Shown: positions 1-8,813 of the stretch, piece after piece
How positions within the stretch are numbered: position 1 is the stretch's first letter
How the letters are laid out: each line of letters begins with the position of its first letter
Source of the DNA: Neocallimastix lanati (nom. inval.)
Taxonomy: Eukaryota; Neocallimastigomycota; Neocallimastigomycetes; Neocallimastigales; Neocallimastigaceae
Length of the DNA: 29,295 bases
Assembly (NCBI GenBank): GCA_016946835.1
Contig: JACVTC010000436.1
Coordinates: forward strand, 1 to 29,295
Direction of reading: 5' to 3'
Made by a program: the position numbers and the translations under genes
The notes under the pieces: model-generated
What the model saw: only the letters and a program-made list of their open reading frames with translations
Databases searched by the model: none
Told to the model about the DNA's origin: nothing

Positions 1-48
1 CTATATCTTAATTTTCTATGAGTAACGTATTACAAAAAGTACGGTACA

Positions 49-480
<432 letters not shown>

Positions 481-723
481 TGTTAGAATATAAAAAAAAA
501 AAATAAATACTTAATAATGACTTTAATATATTTTACCCAATCAGAATATTATTATATTTAAATAAAATTATAAAAGAAATAAAATGTAACCTTGTTAAAA
601 ATATATACACTTTTGTAATCATAAAAAATAAAGATAAATAAAATTAAATATTAAGTATTATATATAAAATGCTATTCTAAAAATATATCTAATTTTCTCA
701 ATATTTGTTTTTGGTGTTTAATA
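481..723 (+). repeat. Element B 5' LTR
   Basis: Matches 12374-12616 over its full length. The only differences I see are two homopolymer lengths: A12 against A11 near the start, and T5 against T6 near the end. The 3' edge at 723 is set by the target duplication and by the PBS that starts directly after it. A TATATAAAA block lies at about 660-668, but AATAAA-like motifs precede it, so I do not assign U3/R/U5. Confidence 0.93.
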
Positions 724-757
724 GATTAAGAGTCTCAGTCTACAACTGAGCTTAACC
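724..757 (+). other. Element B primer binding site resembling the complement of a 5' half tRNA-Lys(CUU)
   Basis: Directly after the LTR, the reverse complement reads as a tRNA 5' half. It has a D-arm-like block AGCTCAGTTG..TAGA followed by GACTCTTAATC. The latter is the core of a Lys anticodon arm (loop CTCTTAA, anticodon CTT, closing pairs G-C and A-T). The complement would end at about tRNA nucleotide 39-40. Half-tRNA priming from the anticodon loop is established for Drosophila copia (tRNA-iMet). The 11-nt anticodon block is exact; the D-arm is about 3 nt shorter than a standard one, so that part is less certain. A full tRNA gene is excluded because the 3' half is replaced by LTR. Confidence 0.7.
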
Positions 758-1425
758 ATAAGTTAAGTTATAATTTACATAATTAATATATAATATATTC
801 ATCTTATAAATAAATTGAACTAACGCTTTCTTATTTTAATATTAAAATCATTTTATATTATCAATAATAACATCTAATTTTGAATTATCAAAGAAATAAT
901 TTAATTAATTATGAATCTACATAATTAACTTTGTTATTTTCATAATAATTAAATCAAAATATATTATCAAAATATTTAAACCAAAAAAAAAAAAAAAAAT
1001 ATATATATATAAATAAATAAATAAATTAATGAGGGATTAATACAATTTAATAATATCATTATTCATTCATTGCATATAAAAATATACATATATATGATAG
1101 TCAGTCAAATTATAATTCGAATTGAAAAAAAATAATATAGTCAGTCAATTATAATTTGAACTGAAAATTAGTATTATCAATAAAATTTTATATTGAAATA
1201 AAATAAAAAAAAAAAATTAATAATAAAATAAAATAATAAAATAGTCAGTCAATTATAATTTGAACTGAAAATCATATGGTCAGTCAAATAATTAATTTGA
1301 ACTGTAAAAATAGTATAGTCAGTCAAATTATAATATGAACTGAAAAATGACATAGTCAGTCAAATAATTAATTTGAACTGAAAATCATATGGTCAGTCAA
1401 ATAATTAATTTGAACTGAAAATCAT
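758..1425. other. Element B leader, first part (non-coding)
   Basis: AT-rich leader between the PBS and the nested element A, with homopolymer A runs and an ATATAT run near 1000. I see no ORF of useful length and no gag similarity. The last third is the palindrome array listed separately. The second part of the leader is 8204-8813. Confidence 0.75.
1101..1418. repeat. Array of interrupted palindromes in B leader, units 1-7
   Basis: Seven units start at 1101, 1141, 1245, 1280, 1319, 1356 and 1393; two more lie beyond element A at 8208 and 8245. The consensus unit is 24-26 nt: arms TCAGT and CAAAT, a short AT loop, then ATTTG, one unpaired A, and ACTGA. It folds into a 10-bp stem with a single bulge at a fixed place. 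The later units are spaced 37-39 nt apart and joined by linkers such as AAAATCATATGG. The array lies wholly in the untranslated leader of the copia element. Confidence 0.9.
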
Positions 1426-2194
1426 TGTAAAGATATTATTAATATCTTTATAAATTTTAATTAAATTTAATCATAAATTTAAGTAAATTGAATAAATCTA
1501 TTAAAAATCACGTGTATAAAATTATTGCAAATAATTTTAAACAAAACTTCGACTTCTTCCCAATCATATTAATAAATTAAAAATTTCTCTTGTGAAACTA
1601 GTAATTGAAAATCATTTCTTTTTATGTAATTTAATTTAAATAATAAGAGTTAAGGTTTTTTACAAGATAAATTAACAACATGAAACTATGCAATTAGTCA
1701 TGTTGAAACTTACGGCATTTTATGCTAAATTTATATTAAATAATTATGACAACTTTTATATTATTTTAAAATAGAAAATATATAATAAATTTACTAATAA
1801 TATTTAAATAATAAATAAATAATAAATGAACTCAATTAGAATTGATTATATTTATTTTAGTTATTAATTATAATTCTCTTTATTTAGTAATAGTTAATTA
1901 TTTATTATTAGTTTAGGTTAGTATTGTTTTTAAATAAATAGTTAGATAATATAATTCAATAGGAATTATATATTCTAAATGTAATAAGATAAAAATATAA
2001 ATAGTTAACCAAATTTCATGTATTTTAATCGATGTAATTGTTATTAACGATTTATTGTTAATAACACTAATAATTAATAAAGATTATTTTAAAATCTAAA
2101 TATAATAAAACTTATTTGTTTATAAAACATTTTGTGTTATTTAGTGTTATTATAATTTTTGACTTATAATCTATTTTTAAATCAAAACTTTATA
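1426..2194 (+). repeat. Element A 5' LTR (769 bp)
   Basis: Matches 7426-8198. The differences I see are four single-base homopolymer changes and no substitutions. It opens with a perfect palindrome (1428-1450), in which TAAAGATATT pairs with AATATCTTTA around ATT. The end at 2194 is set by the target duplication, and the PBS starts at once. Confidence 0.93.
1996..2044 (+). promoter_or_regulatory. Candidate LTR promoter: TATA box and inferred transcript start of element A
   Basis: TATAAATA lies at 1996-2003. Some 31-38 bases downstream, at 2034, begins the 11-mer GTAATTGTTAT, which is exactly complementary to the bases directly after the LTR (2195-2205). In the Tf1/sushi mechanism the first bases of the mRNA pair with the PBS, so the pairing block and the TATA distance independently point to a start near 2034. 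An AATAAA at 2076-2081 could serve 3' end formation in the 3' LTR copy. The start is inferred, not observed. Confidence 0.55.
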
Positions 2195-2205
2195 ATAACA
2201 ATTAC
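2195..2205 (+). other. Element A primer binding site, self-priming type
   Basis: ATAACAATTAC follows the LTR with no gap. It does not begin with TGG, so it does not fit a tRNA CCA end. It is the exact complement of 2034-2044 in the LTR, and pairing extends to 13 bp if the last two LTR bases are counted. This is the arrangement of Tf1-type self-primed elements, which also carry a chromodomain. Confidence 0.65.
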
Positions 2206-2533
2206 CTTTTTCTCTCAATAAAATACGTTATAAGTCAAGATTATAACACGTGATACGTAACAGTGGCTTGTGTGTGGCTTGATTCAAAATATTTTTTACC
2301 AGTTTTAGATTATTGCTACCAGTTTCAGAATATTGCCACCAGCTCTATAATATTGCTACGAAATTACAATTACACGTCTTAGAACAAGATTCGAAAAACC
2401 ATAAACCTTTAATATTTTAATTTATAACGTTTCGTTTACTCGACAGCACCGCTTCAAAGGATAGAGCTAGATCGACTAGATGAAAAAACGTTATAGTTTG
2501 AAATATTTATTTGTTTGATATTTTGTTAAAGAA
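2206..2533 (+). other. Element A leader (non-coding)
   Basis: Untranslated stretch between PBS and gag. It is less AT-rich than its surroundings and has a short repeated motif (ACCAGTTTTAGATTATTGCT, then similar blocks) at about 2299-2356. No ORF is evident. Confidence 0.6.
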
Positions 2534-3492
2534 ATGTGCAAAAATTTAAGTCAATTTAAAATAATCAAATTGGAGGGATTTAACAACCTAATAAGAAGAT
2601 TCGAAGACCTTAACCTGCAAGAAATGAATCAAGAGAATCATCAAGTTCTGCCCCGTAACAATCAAAAGATTGTTAACGAACCACCGCTATTTTCTGGAAT
2701 CAAGAAGGACTTTGATGGCTTCCTTACAAGAGCTGAAATAGCTATGGAAGCCAATCCACAAGGTTTCAATAACGACCATACAAAGGTCAGATTTATAATT
2801 TCTTATCTTGTCGGTGATCCCTTGATATGGGCCTCAAACTTGCGAAGAAATAATGATCCCCTGCTCAATGTTTATGAAGATTTTATTCAAGAATTAAGAA
2901 ATCAATTTGGAGAGCAGGACATGAGCACAGTTGTCGCAAACGGTAAATTATGCAGCATCCGACAACATAAATTTGGTCATGTTAGTGAGTATATAAATGA
3001 ATTTAATAAAATCAGCAGACATTCAGATTTTAACGATTCTGCTAAGATTTATATGTTGTAAAAGGACTTCACTACAAGATGAGGGAGCACCTTGCAGTGG
3101 TAAATCCAAATCCCAACAACTTAAGAAGACTTTTCACTGATGTCCTTAGTATCGAAAGCTTAACTAAGAGACATGAAATAAATGAATTTTTCTATCATAA
3201 TTATTACCATCGTAAGAAAATAAATAATAATAATCATGCGTCTACTAGTGACCCAATGGAAATAGATTTATACAGAATTAAGAGAGGACAAACGAATACA
3301 AGTTACTTCCCTTCTAACCAGAAATTATATCAAGAAAACTCGAATTCAAGAGATGAAGAAAGAAGGAAAGGATTGTGCTATTATTGTAAAAAACCAGGTC
3401 ATCGCTATTTTAACTGTCCAAATAAGAAGAAACCTGCCGGAGTCAAGATTATCAGTAAAACAAGAAAACACCGCTACCACACCCTCAAGTAG
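2534..3492 (+). pseudogene. gag: Element A gag (frameshifted)
   Basis: Structural Gag polyprotein that would form the particle and bind the genomic RNA. The first frame (2534-3061, 175 codons) holds the capsid region, with FSGIKKDFDGFLTRAEIAM and LVGDPLIWASNL typical of a Ty3-type retrotransposon Gag. One missing base near 3057 creates a TAA. The next frame continues the protein (MREHLAVVNP from 3079) and ends with a CCHC zinc knuckle, CYYCKKPGHRYFNC (Cys100, Cys103, His108, Cys113 of that segment). The start at 2534 is the first ATG of the frame after the leader. The tail after the knuckle probably changes frame again, because another frame stays open through 3574 up to the protease. No substitution stop is visible, so the break may be an assembly error. 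Confidence 0.85.
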
Positions 3493-3570
3493 TTTAAGAA
3501 GAATTAGAAGAATCAACAGCCAAGAAGATATTGTCAAAGTTAGAAAAATCGTGGAAGAACAAAACTCACT

Positions 3571-4080
3571 TTGACAAAGAAAAGTAATATCATTGATTTC
3601 TATATTAAAACAAACGATACAGAAGAAGTAAAAGCAAGAGTTTTGATTGATTCTGGATCAGATCTTAACTTTATTCACCCAGAATTTGCGAAGGCTTTTG
3701 GAATCAAAACCCAACAAATTGAAGAACCATTCCGTGTTACTGGTCTTGGTTACGGAATATCAACAGTTAAAAAGGAAACGGAGAAGTGCATTTTCCGTTT
3801 AAAAAATCACTTAGAAACCATTCAATTGTATGTACTCAGAATTCCTGATGTTGATATTATTTTAGGCCTACCTTGGATTGAGAAGCATTCGCCTTATAAT
3901 TACCACGACGCAAAGAAGATCTCCTTTGGCTCAGGATTTTGCGCTAGACACTGTAATAACGGTAAAAGAAAAAGAAAGAACAAGATCAAGAACAAGAAAA
4001 AGAACAAAGGAAAAGAATCTGCTACCGACTTGGAAGAAAATAAAATTATTGAAGACTCAAGAAAAAGAAAATCTTCTTTG
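3571..4080 (+). pseudogene. pol: Element A protease (retropepsin) domain of pol
   Basis: Aspartic protease that would cleave Gag and Pol inside the particle. The active-site motif is VLIDSGSDLNFI, and the second conserved block is DIILGLPWIEKHSP, as in Ty3/gypsy elements. It is open from 3571, where the frame overlaps the stop of the preceding frame by 4 bases; the first codon is not a real start, as this is an internal Pol domain. A Lys/Arg-rich stretch follows (about 3960-4070). The frame then changes near 4074, after which an acidic Asp/Ser-rich linker is read. Confidence 0.85.
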
Positions 4081-5407
4081 ACTCCGATTCCGAATCTGAT
4101 TCTGAAGAAGAAATTTCTATTCGTGGCCGCCGAACTCGTATTAGAACTTGTACTGAATTTATTAATAGTGATAGTGATAGTGATATTAATGATACTTTTA
4201 TGTTAGATAATTTTAGTGATAGCATTAGTGATAGTGATAACTTTAGCGATAGTGATGATATTATTGTTATGAATTGTGATAGTAAAATTAGTACTAATAG
4301 TTTAAGGATTTTAAAGAAAATTTGTGAATCTAGTAAATGTAAGAAATTAAATGTAATTGAAAAATGTAATGATGAAGATAATAATTTAAATAAAGATGGT
4401 GAAAAGGTCGAAGTACCTGAAATCTATTTGATGTTTAAAGAAGTGTTTAATGAAAATAATTGTAATGTGTTACCTCCGCATCGTAATTATGATTGTGAAA
4501 TTAAATTAAAAGATAATTGTAGTCTATTTTATGGTCCGTTGTACCCTTTAACTGAAACGGAGAGAGAAGAATTAAAGAAATATTTAGAAGAGAATTTAAA
4601 AAGGGTTTTATTAGGAAATCTTCTTCTCCTGCTGGTGCACCTATTTTATTTGTTAGAAAAAAGGATGGTACTTATAGACTAGTTATTGATTATAGAAAAT
4701 TGAACGAAATGACCATCCGTAACTCTTATCCACTTCCTTTAATTAGTGAATTGTTGGATAGAGTTAAAGGTGCTAAATATTTTACTAAGTTAGATTTAAA
4801 ATCTGCTTATAACTTAGTAAGAATTAAAGAAGGTGACGAGTACAAAACTGCCTTTCGTACAAGATACGGGCACTTTGAATATCTCGTTATGCCTTTTGGG
4901 CTTAAGAATGCCCCTGCTACATTCCAACATTTTATAAATGATGTTCTCAGTGATTACTTAGATGATTTTGTAATCTCTTACATTGATGACATTTTAATTT
5001 ATTCTAATACTTTAGAAGAACATCATGTACATGTTAAGAAAGTTTTAAGAAAATTGTTAGAGAATCATTTAGTTGTTAAATTAGAAAAGTGTGAATTTGA
5101 TGTAACTGAAACTACCTTTCTTGGTTATGTTTTATCAAGAGATGGAATTAAAATGGATAAGAAAAAGTTAAAGCAATTTTAGATTGGCCTGTTCCAACAA
5201 ACGTTAAAGAAATTCAATCGTTTATTGGACTTTGTAATTATTACAGAATTTTTATTAAAGACTTTGCGAAAATTGCAAATCCTCTCCACAAATTAACTAG
5301 AAAAAATGTTCCTTTTAATTGGAGTTCTGAACAACAAAAAGCGTTTGATACTTTAAAAGAATTATTTACTACTGCTCCTATTTTGAAACATCCTGATAGC
5401 AACAAAC
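4074..5407 (+). pseudogene. pol: Element A reverse transcriptase domain of pol (three frames)
   Basis: RNA-directed DNA polymerase. An Asp/Ser-rich linker (4074-4290, imperfect GATAGT repeats) leads into RT. Frame changes fall near 4605 and 5165, each in a short A run, and near 5424. Key parts survive across the breaks: the [11 protein letters not shown] block, [22 protein letters not shown] (first catalytic Asp), [13 protein letters not shown], and [10 protein letters not shown] (the YIDD pair, codons at about 4985-4990). The connection to RNaseH (IQSFIGLCNYYRIF, PLHKLTR) is read at 5183-5407. Lengths and block order match an ordinary Ty3/gypsy RT. Confidence 0.88.
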
Positions 5408-5413
5408 AATTCA

Positions 5414-6567
5414 TTGTTGAAAACTGATGCTAGTAATTTTGCTGTTGGTGCAATTCTTTCTCAGGAATTTGATGGGCATTTGCATCCAATTGCTTTTATT
5501 TCTACTAGCTTAACTAAATCCCAAAGAAATTACCCTATCTATGACAAAGAACTTCTTGCTATTAAAGTTGCATTGGAAGGATGGAGACATTACTTAGAAG
5601 GAGCTCGCCATCAGTTTATTATTTATACTGATCATAAGAATTTAACTTTCCCTCGAAAACCTGAACTTCTTTCCCAACGCCAAATTCGTTGGTATGAATT
5701 CTTATCTAGATTTGATTTTAAACTAATTTACAGAGCTGGTAAAAAGTCAGGTAAACCAGATATTTTATCAAGACGTAGTGATCATTTATTTGCTAGTGTT
5801 CGTCCTATTTCATGCGTTATTAATTCATGTAGTTTTAAGAATGATTCTTTAATCTCCTCTATTCATGATTCTCTAGCTAATGATGAATTCTATTGCAAAA
5901 TAACTGAATTTCTTAAAAATGATAAATCAAAAGATCCCCCTTTTAGTAAAATCGATAAATTTTCTCTTGACAAAAATGGTTATTTACTTTTTGAAAATTT
6001 AATTTATGTTCCCAATAAAATTAGAATAAGAGTTTTAGAACTCCATCATGACTCTATTTCTGCTGGTCATTTTGGAATTAATAAAACTATTGAACTTATT
6101 TCTCGTAATTTCTGGTGGCCTAAATTACAAAAAGATGTTAAAATGTTTATTAAATCTTGTGAAATTTGTTCAAAATCCAAAATCCCAAGACATAAGCCAT
6201 ATGGTTTACTTTCTCCACTTTCTACACCAAATAGAGCCTGGTCTGCTATCTCTATGGATTTTATTGTTGAACTTCCGAAATCCAAAGATATGACCACTAT
6301 AATGGTTGTTGTGGATCGCTTAACTAAAATGGCTCATTTTATACCATTTAGATGTCTTCCTACTGCTTCTATTGCTGCTGATTCTTTCATTGCTAATATT
6401 TTTAAACTTCATGGTTTCCCCGATTCTATTATTTCTGATCGTGGTTCTCAATTTACCTCTGATTTTTGGAATCGTCTTTGCTCTCTTTTAAATATTAAGC
6501 ATTCTTTTTCTACTGCTAATCACCCGCAGACTGATGGTCAAACGGAGAGGGTGAACTCGATATTGAA
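5414..6567 (+). pseudogene. pol: Element A RNaseH and integrase core
   Basis: RNaseH would remove template RNA and make the plus-strand primer; integrase would join the cDNA to the genome. In the segment starting at 5414, RNaseH acidic residues are Asp5 (TDASNF), Glu46 (DKELLAI), Asp73 (TDHKNL) and Asp116 (KPDILSR). Integrase has the zinc-binding pattern His212, His219, Cys249, Cys252 and the catalytic triad Asp282, Asp342, Glu378, with 35 residues between the last two (DD35E). All catalytic residues are present. The frame is lost near 6565, just after TERVNSIL, where one G appears to be missing. Confidence 0.9.
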
Positions 6568-6954
6568 CAATATCTTCGTTGTTTCATTAACGAAAAACAA
6601 AATAATTGGTTTGATTTATTACCTTTTGCAGAATTTTCCTATAATAATACTTTACAACAGTCAATAAATCAATCACCTTTTTTTGCAAATTATGGTTTTA
6701 ATCCGAAATTTAATCCTGAAATTCCTTCAAATGAGAATCCGCATAGAGCTGAGAAAAGAATATTAAATATTAATGAAAACATTAAATTTTTAAAAGAAAA
6801 CTTAGAGCAAGCAAAAAAGACTTATAAGAAATATGCAGATCTGAAAAGAATGGATTCTCCAGATTTTAAAGTAGGAAATAAAGTTTATCTTTTAAAGGGT
6901 AATACAACAAAGAAAAATAGAAAATTATCTGATCAACTAATAGGACCTTTGAAA
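6568..6954 (+). pseudogene. pol: Element A integrase C-terminal region
   Basis: Continuation of integrase in another frame. It reads on with the usual helix after the catalytic Glu (NNWFDLLPFAEFSYNN, SPFFANYGFNP) and a C-terminal part (FKVGNKVYLLKGN, KLSDQLIGP) that matches the GPY/F-type module of Ty3/gypsy integrases. The frame ends near 6947, where one T of a short run appears to be missing before the GPF motif. No stop is met before that. Confidence 0.8.
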
Positions 6955-6955
6955 T

Positions 6956-7388
6956 AATAAGAAAAGTTAGTGACTTAGCGTACGAACTTAAACTTCCTAA
7001 TAATATGCGTTGTCACCCTGTATTTCATGTTTCACTTCTCGAACCTTACCATGAAAATGAATTTTCAAACAGAAGAAATACTCGTAGAAGAAATATTAAT
7101 CTTAATACGGATACAATTGATAGAACTCCTGAAAGAATAATTAAAATGAAAACCTTTAACAATAAGAATCGTTACTTGATTAAATGGAAAGGATGCGATT
7201 TTAGTGAAAATACTTGGATTGATGAAGATCAAATTCTTGATAGACAATTAATACAAGAATATTACAGAAAAGAAAAGAAGAACAAATCTTCGAATGTTAA
7301 CAACGAATTCTGTCAACCACCTGATGATGCAAACGAGTACTATGTTAGACATAAATATCAACCTTTTGTAATTGATCTTCCTTCTTAA
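6956..7388 (+). pseudogene. pol: Element A Pol C-terminus with chromodomain
   Basis: Last part of Pol. It opens with the conserved RCHPVFHVSLLEPYH block that follows the GPY/F module, then a basic linker. A chromodomain follows at about residues 42-85 counted from 7005 (PERIIKMK, RYLIKWKGC, SENTWIDEDQIL). Chromodomains on integrases steer insertion to marked chromatin. Of the three aromatic cage positions of HP1-type domains, the KWKG Trp is present, while the first is not aromatic and the third is Cys. This resembles the group II chromodomains of chromoviruses, so methyl-lysine binding is uncertain. It ends at a TAA at 7386-7388. Confidence 0.88.
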
Positions 7389-7392
7389 AGTT

Positions 7393-7426
7393 AATCTCGC
7401 AGGAGCTCGACTTAAGGGGCGAGATT
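7393..7426 (+). other. Element A polypurine tract inside a perfect 8-bp hairpin
   Basis: The plus-strand primer site AAGGGGCGAGA lies directly before the 3' LTR. The arms AATCTCGC (7393-7400) and GCGAGATT (7419-7426) pair perfectly, with the purine tract in the loop and right arm, and the last base is the first base of the LTR. Confidence 0.7.
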
Positions 7427-8198
7427 GTAAAGATATTATTAATATCTTTATAAATTTTAATTAAATTTAATCATAAATTTAAGTAAAATTGAAATAAATC
7501 TATTAAAAATCACGTGTATAAAATTATTGCAAATAATTTTAAACAAAACTTCGACTTCTTCCCAATCATATTAATAAATTAAAAATTTCTCTTGTGAAAC
7601 TAGTAATTGAAAATCATTTCTTTTTATGTAATTTAATTTAAATAATAAGAGTTAAGGTTTTTTACAAGATAAATTAACAACATGAAACTATGCAATTAGT
7701 CATGTTGAAACTTACGGCATTTTATGCTAAATTTATATTAAATAATTATGACAACTTTTATATTATTTTAAAATAGAAAATATATAATAAATTTACTAAT
7801 AATATTTAAATAATAAATAAATAATAAATGAACTCAATTAGAATTGATTATATTTATTTTAGTTATTAATTATAATTCTCTTTATTTAGTAATAGTTAAT
7901 TATTTATTATTAGTTTAGGTTAGTATTGTTTTTAAATAAATAGTTAGATAATATAATTCAATAGGAATTATATATTCTAAATGTAATAAGATAAAAATAT
8001 AAATAGTTAACCAAATTTCATGTATTTTAATCGATGTAATTGTTATTAACGATTTATTGTTAATAACACTAATAATTAATAAAGATTATTTTAAAATCTA
8101 AATATAATAAAACTTATTTGTTTATAAAACATTTTTGTGTTATTTAGTGTTATTATAATTTTTGACTTATAATCTATTTTTTAAATCAAAACTTTATA
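7426..8198 (+). repeat. Element A 3' LTR (773 bp)
   Basis: Copy of 1426-2194 with four extra single bases, each in a homopolymer (two A, two T). It carries the same opening palindrome and TATA box, and is followed by target copy ATCAT and palindrome unit 8. Confidence 0.93.
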
Positions 8199-8207
8199 AT
8201 CATATGG

Positions 8208-8270
8208 TCAGTCAAATAATTAATTTGAACTGAAAATCATATGGTCAGTCAAATAATTAATTTGAACTGA
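8208..8270. repeat. Palindrome array in B leader, units 8-9
   Basis: Two 26-nt units at 8208-8233 and 8245-8270 continue the array at 1101-1418 in the same phase. They match units 6 and 7, which shows that element A split a once-continuous array of at least nine units. Confidence 0.9.
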
Positions 8271-8813
8271 AAATATTATTGTCAATTATTAACAATAAAA
8301 TTAAAAAAAAAAAAAAAAAAAAAAAAACATATATATTTTTAATTCCAATATTAATAAATGTAAATCAAGTATAAATACCTTTTTCAAACATAAAAAACCA
8401 ATAATATAAATGTTTAATTAAATTAATTTCAAATAGCATAATGAAAAATATTACATTAAAAAAATAAGATAAAAATAGAAACCAATCATAATTCTGAAAT
8501 ATATTATTTTATAACCTTTTTTTTTATTAAGTAATAAATATAACTTAACCAATTATTAAAAAATATATATTATTAAAGTTCATTATAAATTATCAAGGAA
8601 ATATTAAACAATATATATTTCAATTTACATTTATTTAATGAAAATAGAATAAGGTTTTAATCAATATATTGAATATGTATAAATAAACAATCTAGACATA
8701 CAACATATCCCTCATCAATTATTCTTTAAAATTTTAAATAAAAAAAAAAATGTTCGCATAATATAAAATATTAATAAATTATTAAAAAATAAATTAATTT
8801 AAAATTCTCCACA
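8271..8813. other. Element B leader, second part (non-coding)
   Basis: AT-rich leader between the palindrome array and the first B ORF. It includes a 25-base A run at 8303-8327. No ORF, capsid or zinc-knuckle similarity is visible, although this is where a copia gag would be expected. Confidence 0.7.

Larger units (their letters stand above)
1426..8198 (+). mobile_element. Element A: Ty3/gypsy chromovirus, nested in element B
   Basis: LTRs 1426-2194 and 7426-8198 begin TGTAAAGATATT and end ACTTTATA. The 5-bp target duplication ATCAT (1421-1425, 8199-8203) lies inside the palindrome array linker, and the array reads on perfectly when A and one ATCAT are removed. Internal order is self-complementary PBS, gag with CCHC knuckle, PR, RT, RNaseH, IN (HHCC, DD35E), IN C-terminus and chromodomain. 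The order PR-RT-RNaseH-IN plus chromodomain places it among chromoviruses. The composite reading frame is broken only by single-base shifts; I saw no nonsense substitution along it. Confidence 0.93.

Noticed and set aside
724-760. A tRNA gene on the minus strand (D arm and Lys anticodon arm visible)
   Set aside because: Only a 5' half is present. The rest is LTR, and the position directly after the LTR fits a primer binding site.
3346-3537. Minus-strand ORF over element A gag
   Set aside because: Antisense to the zinc-knuckle part of gag; no independent support.
3480-3580. A programmed frameshift between gag and protease in element A
   Set aside because: No slippery heptamer in phase was found, and the element has many single-base shifts elsewhere, so these are not convincing as programmed events.
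1101-8270. A CRISPR array, because of regular repeats with similar spacers
   Set aside because: Spacers are short and alike, the units are interrupted palindromes inside a copia leader, no cas genes occur and the DNA is eukaryotic.
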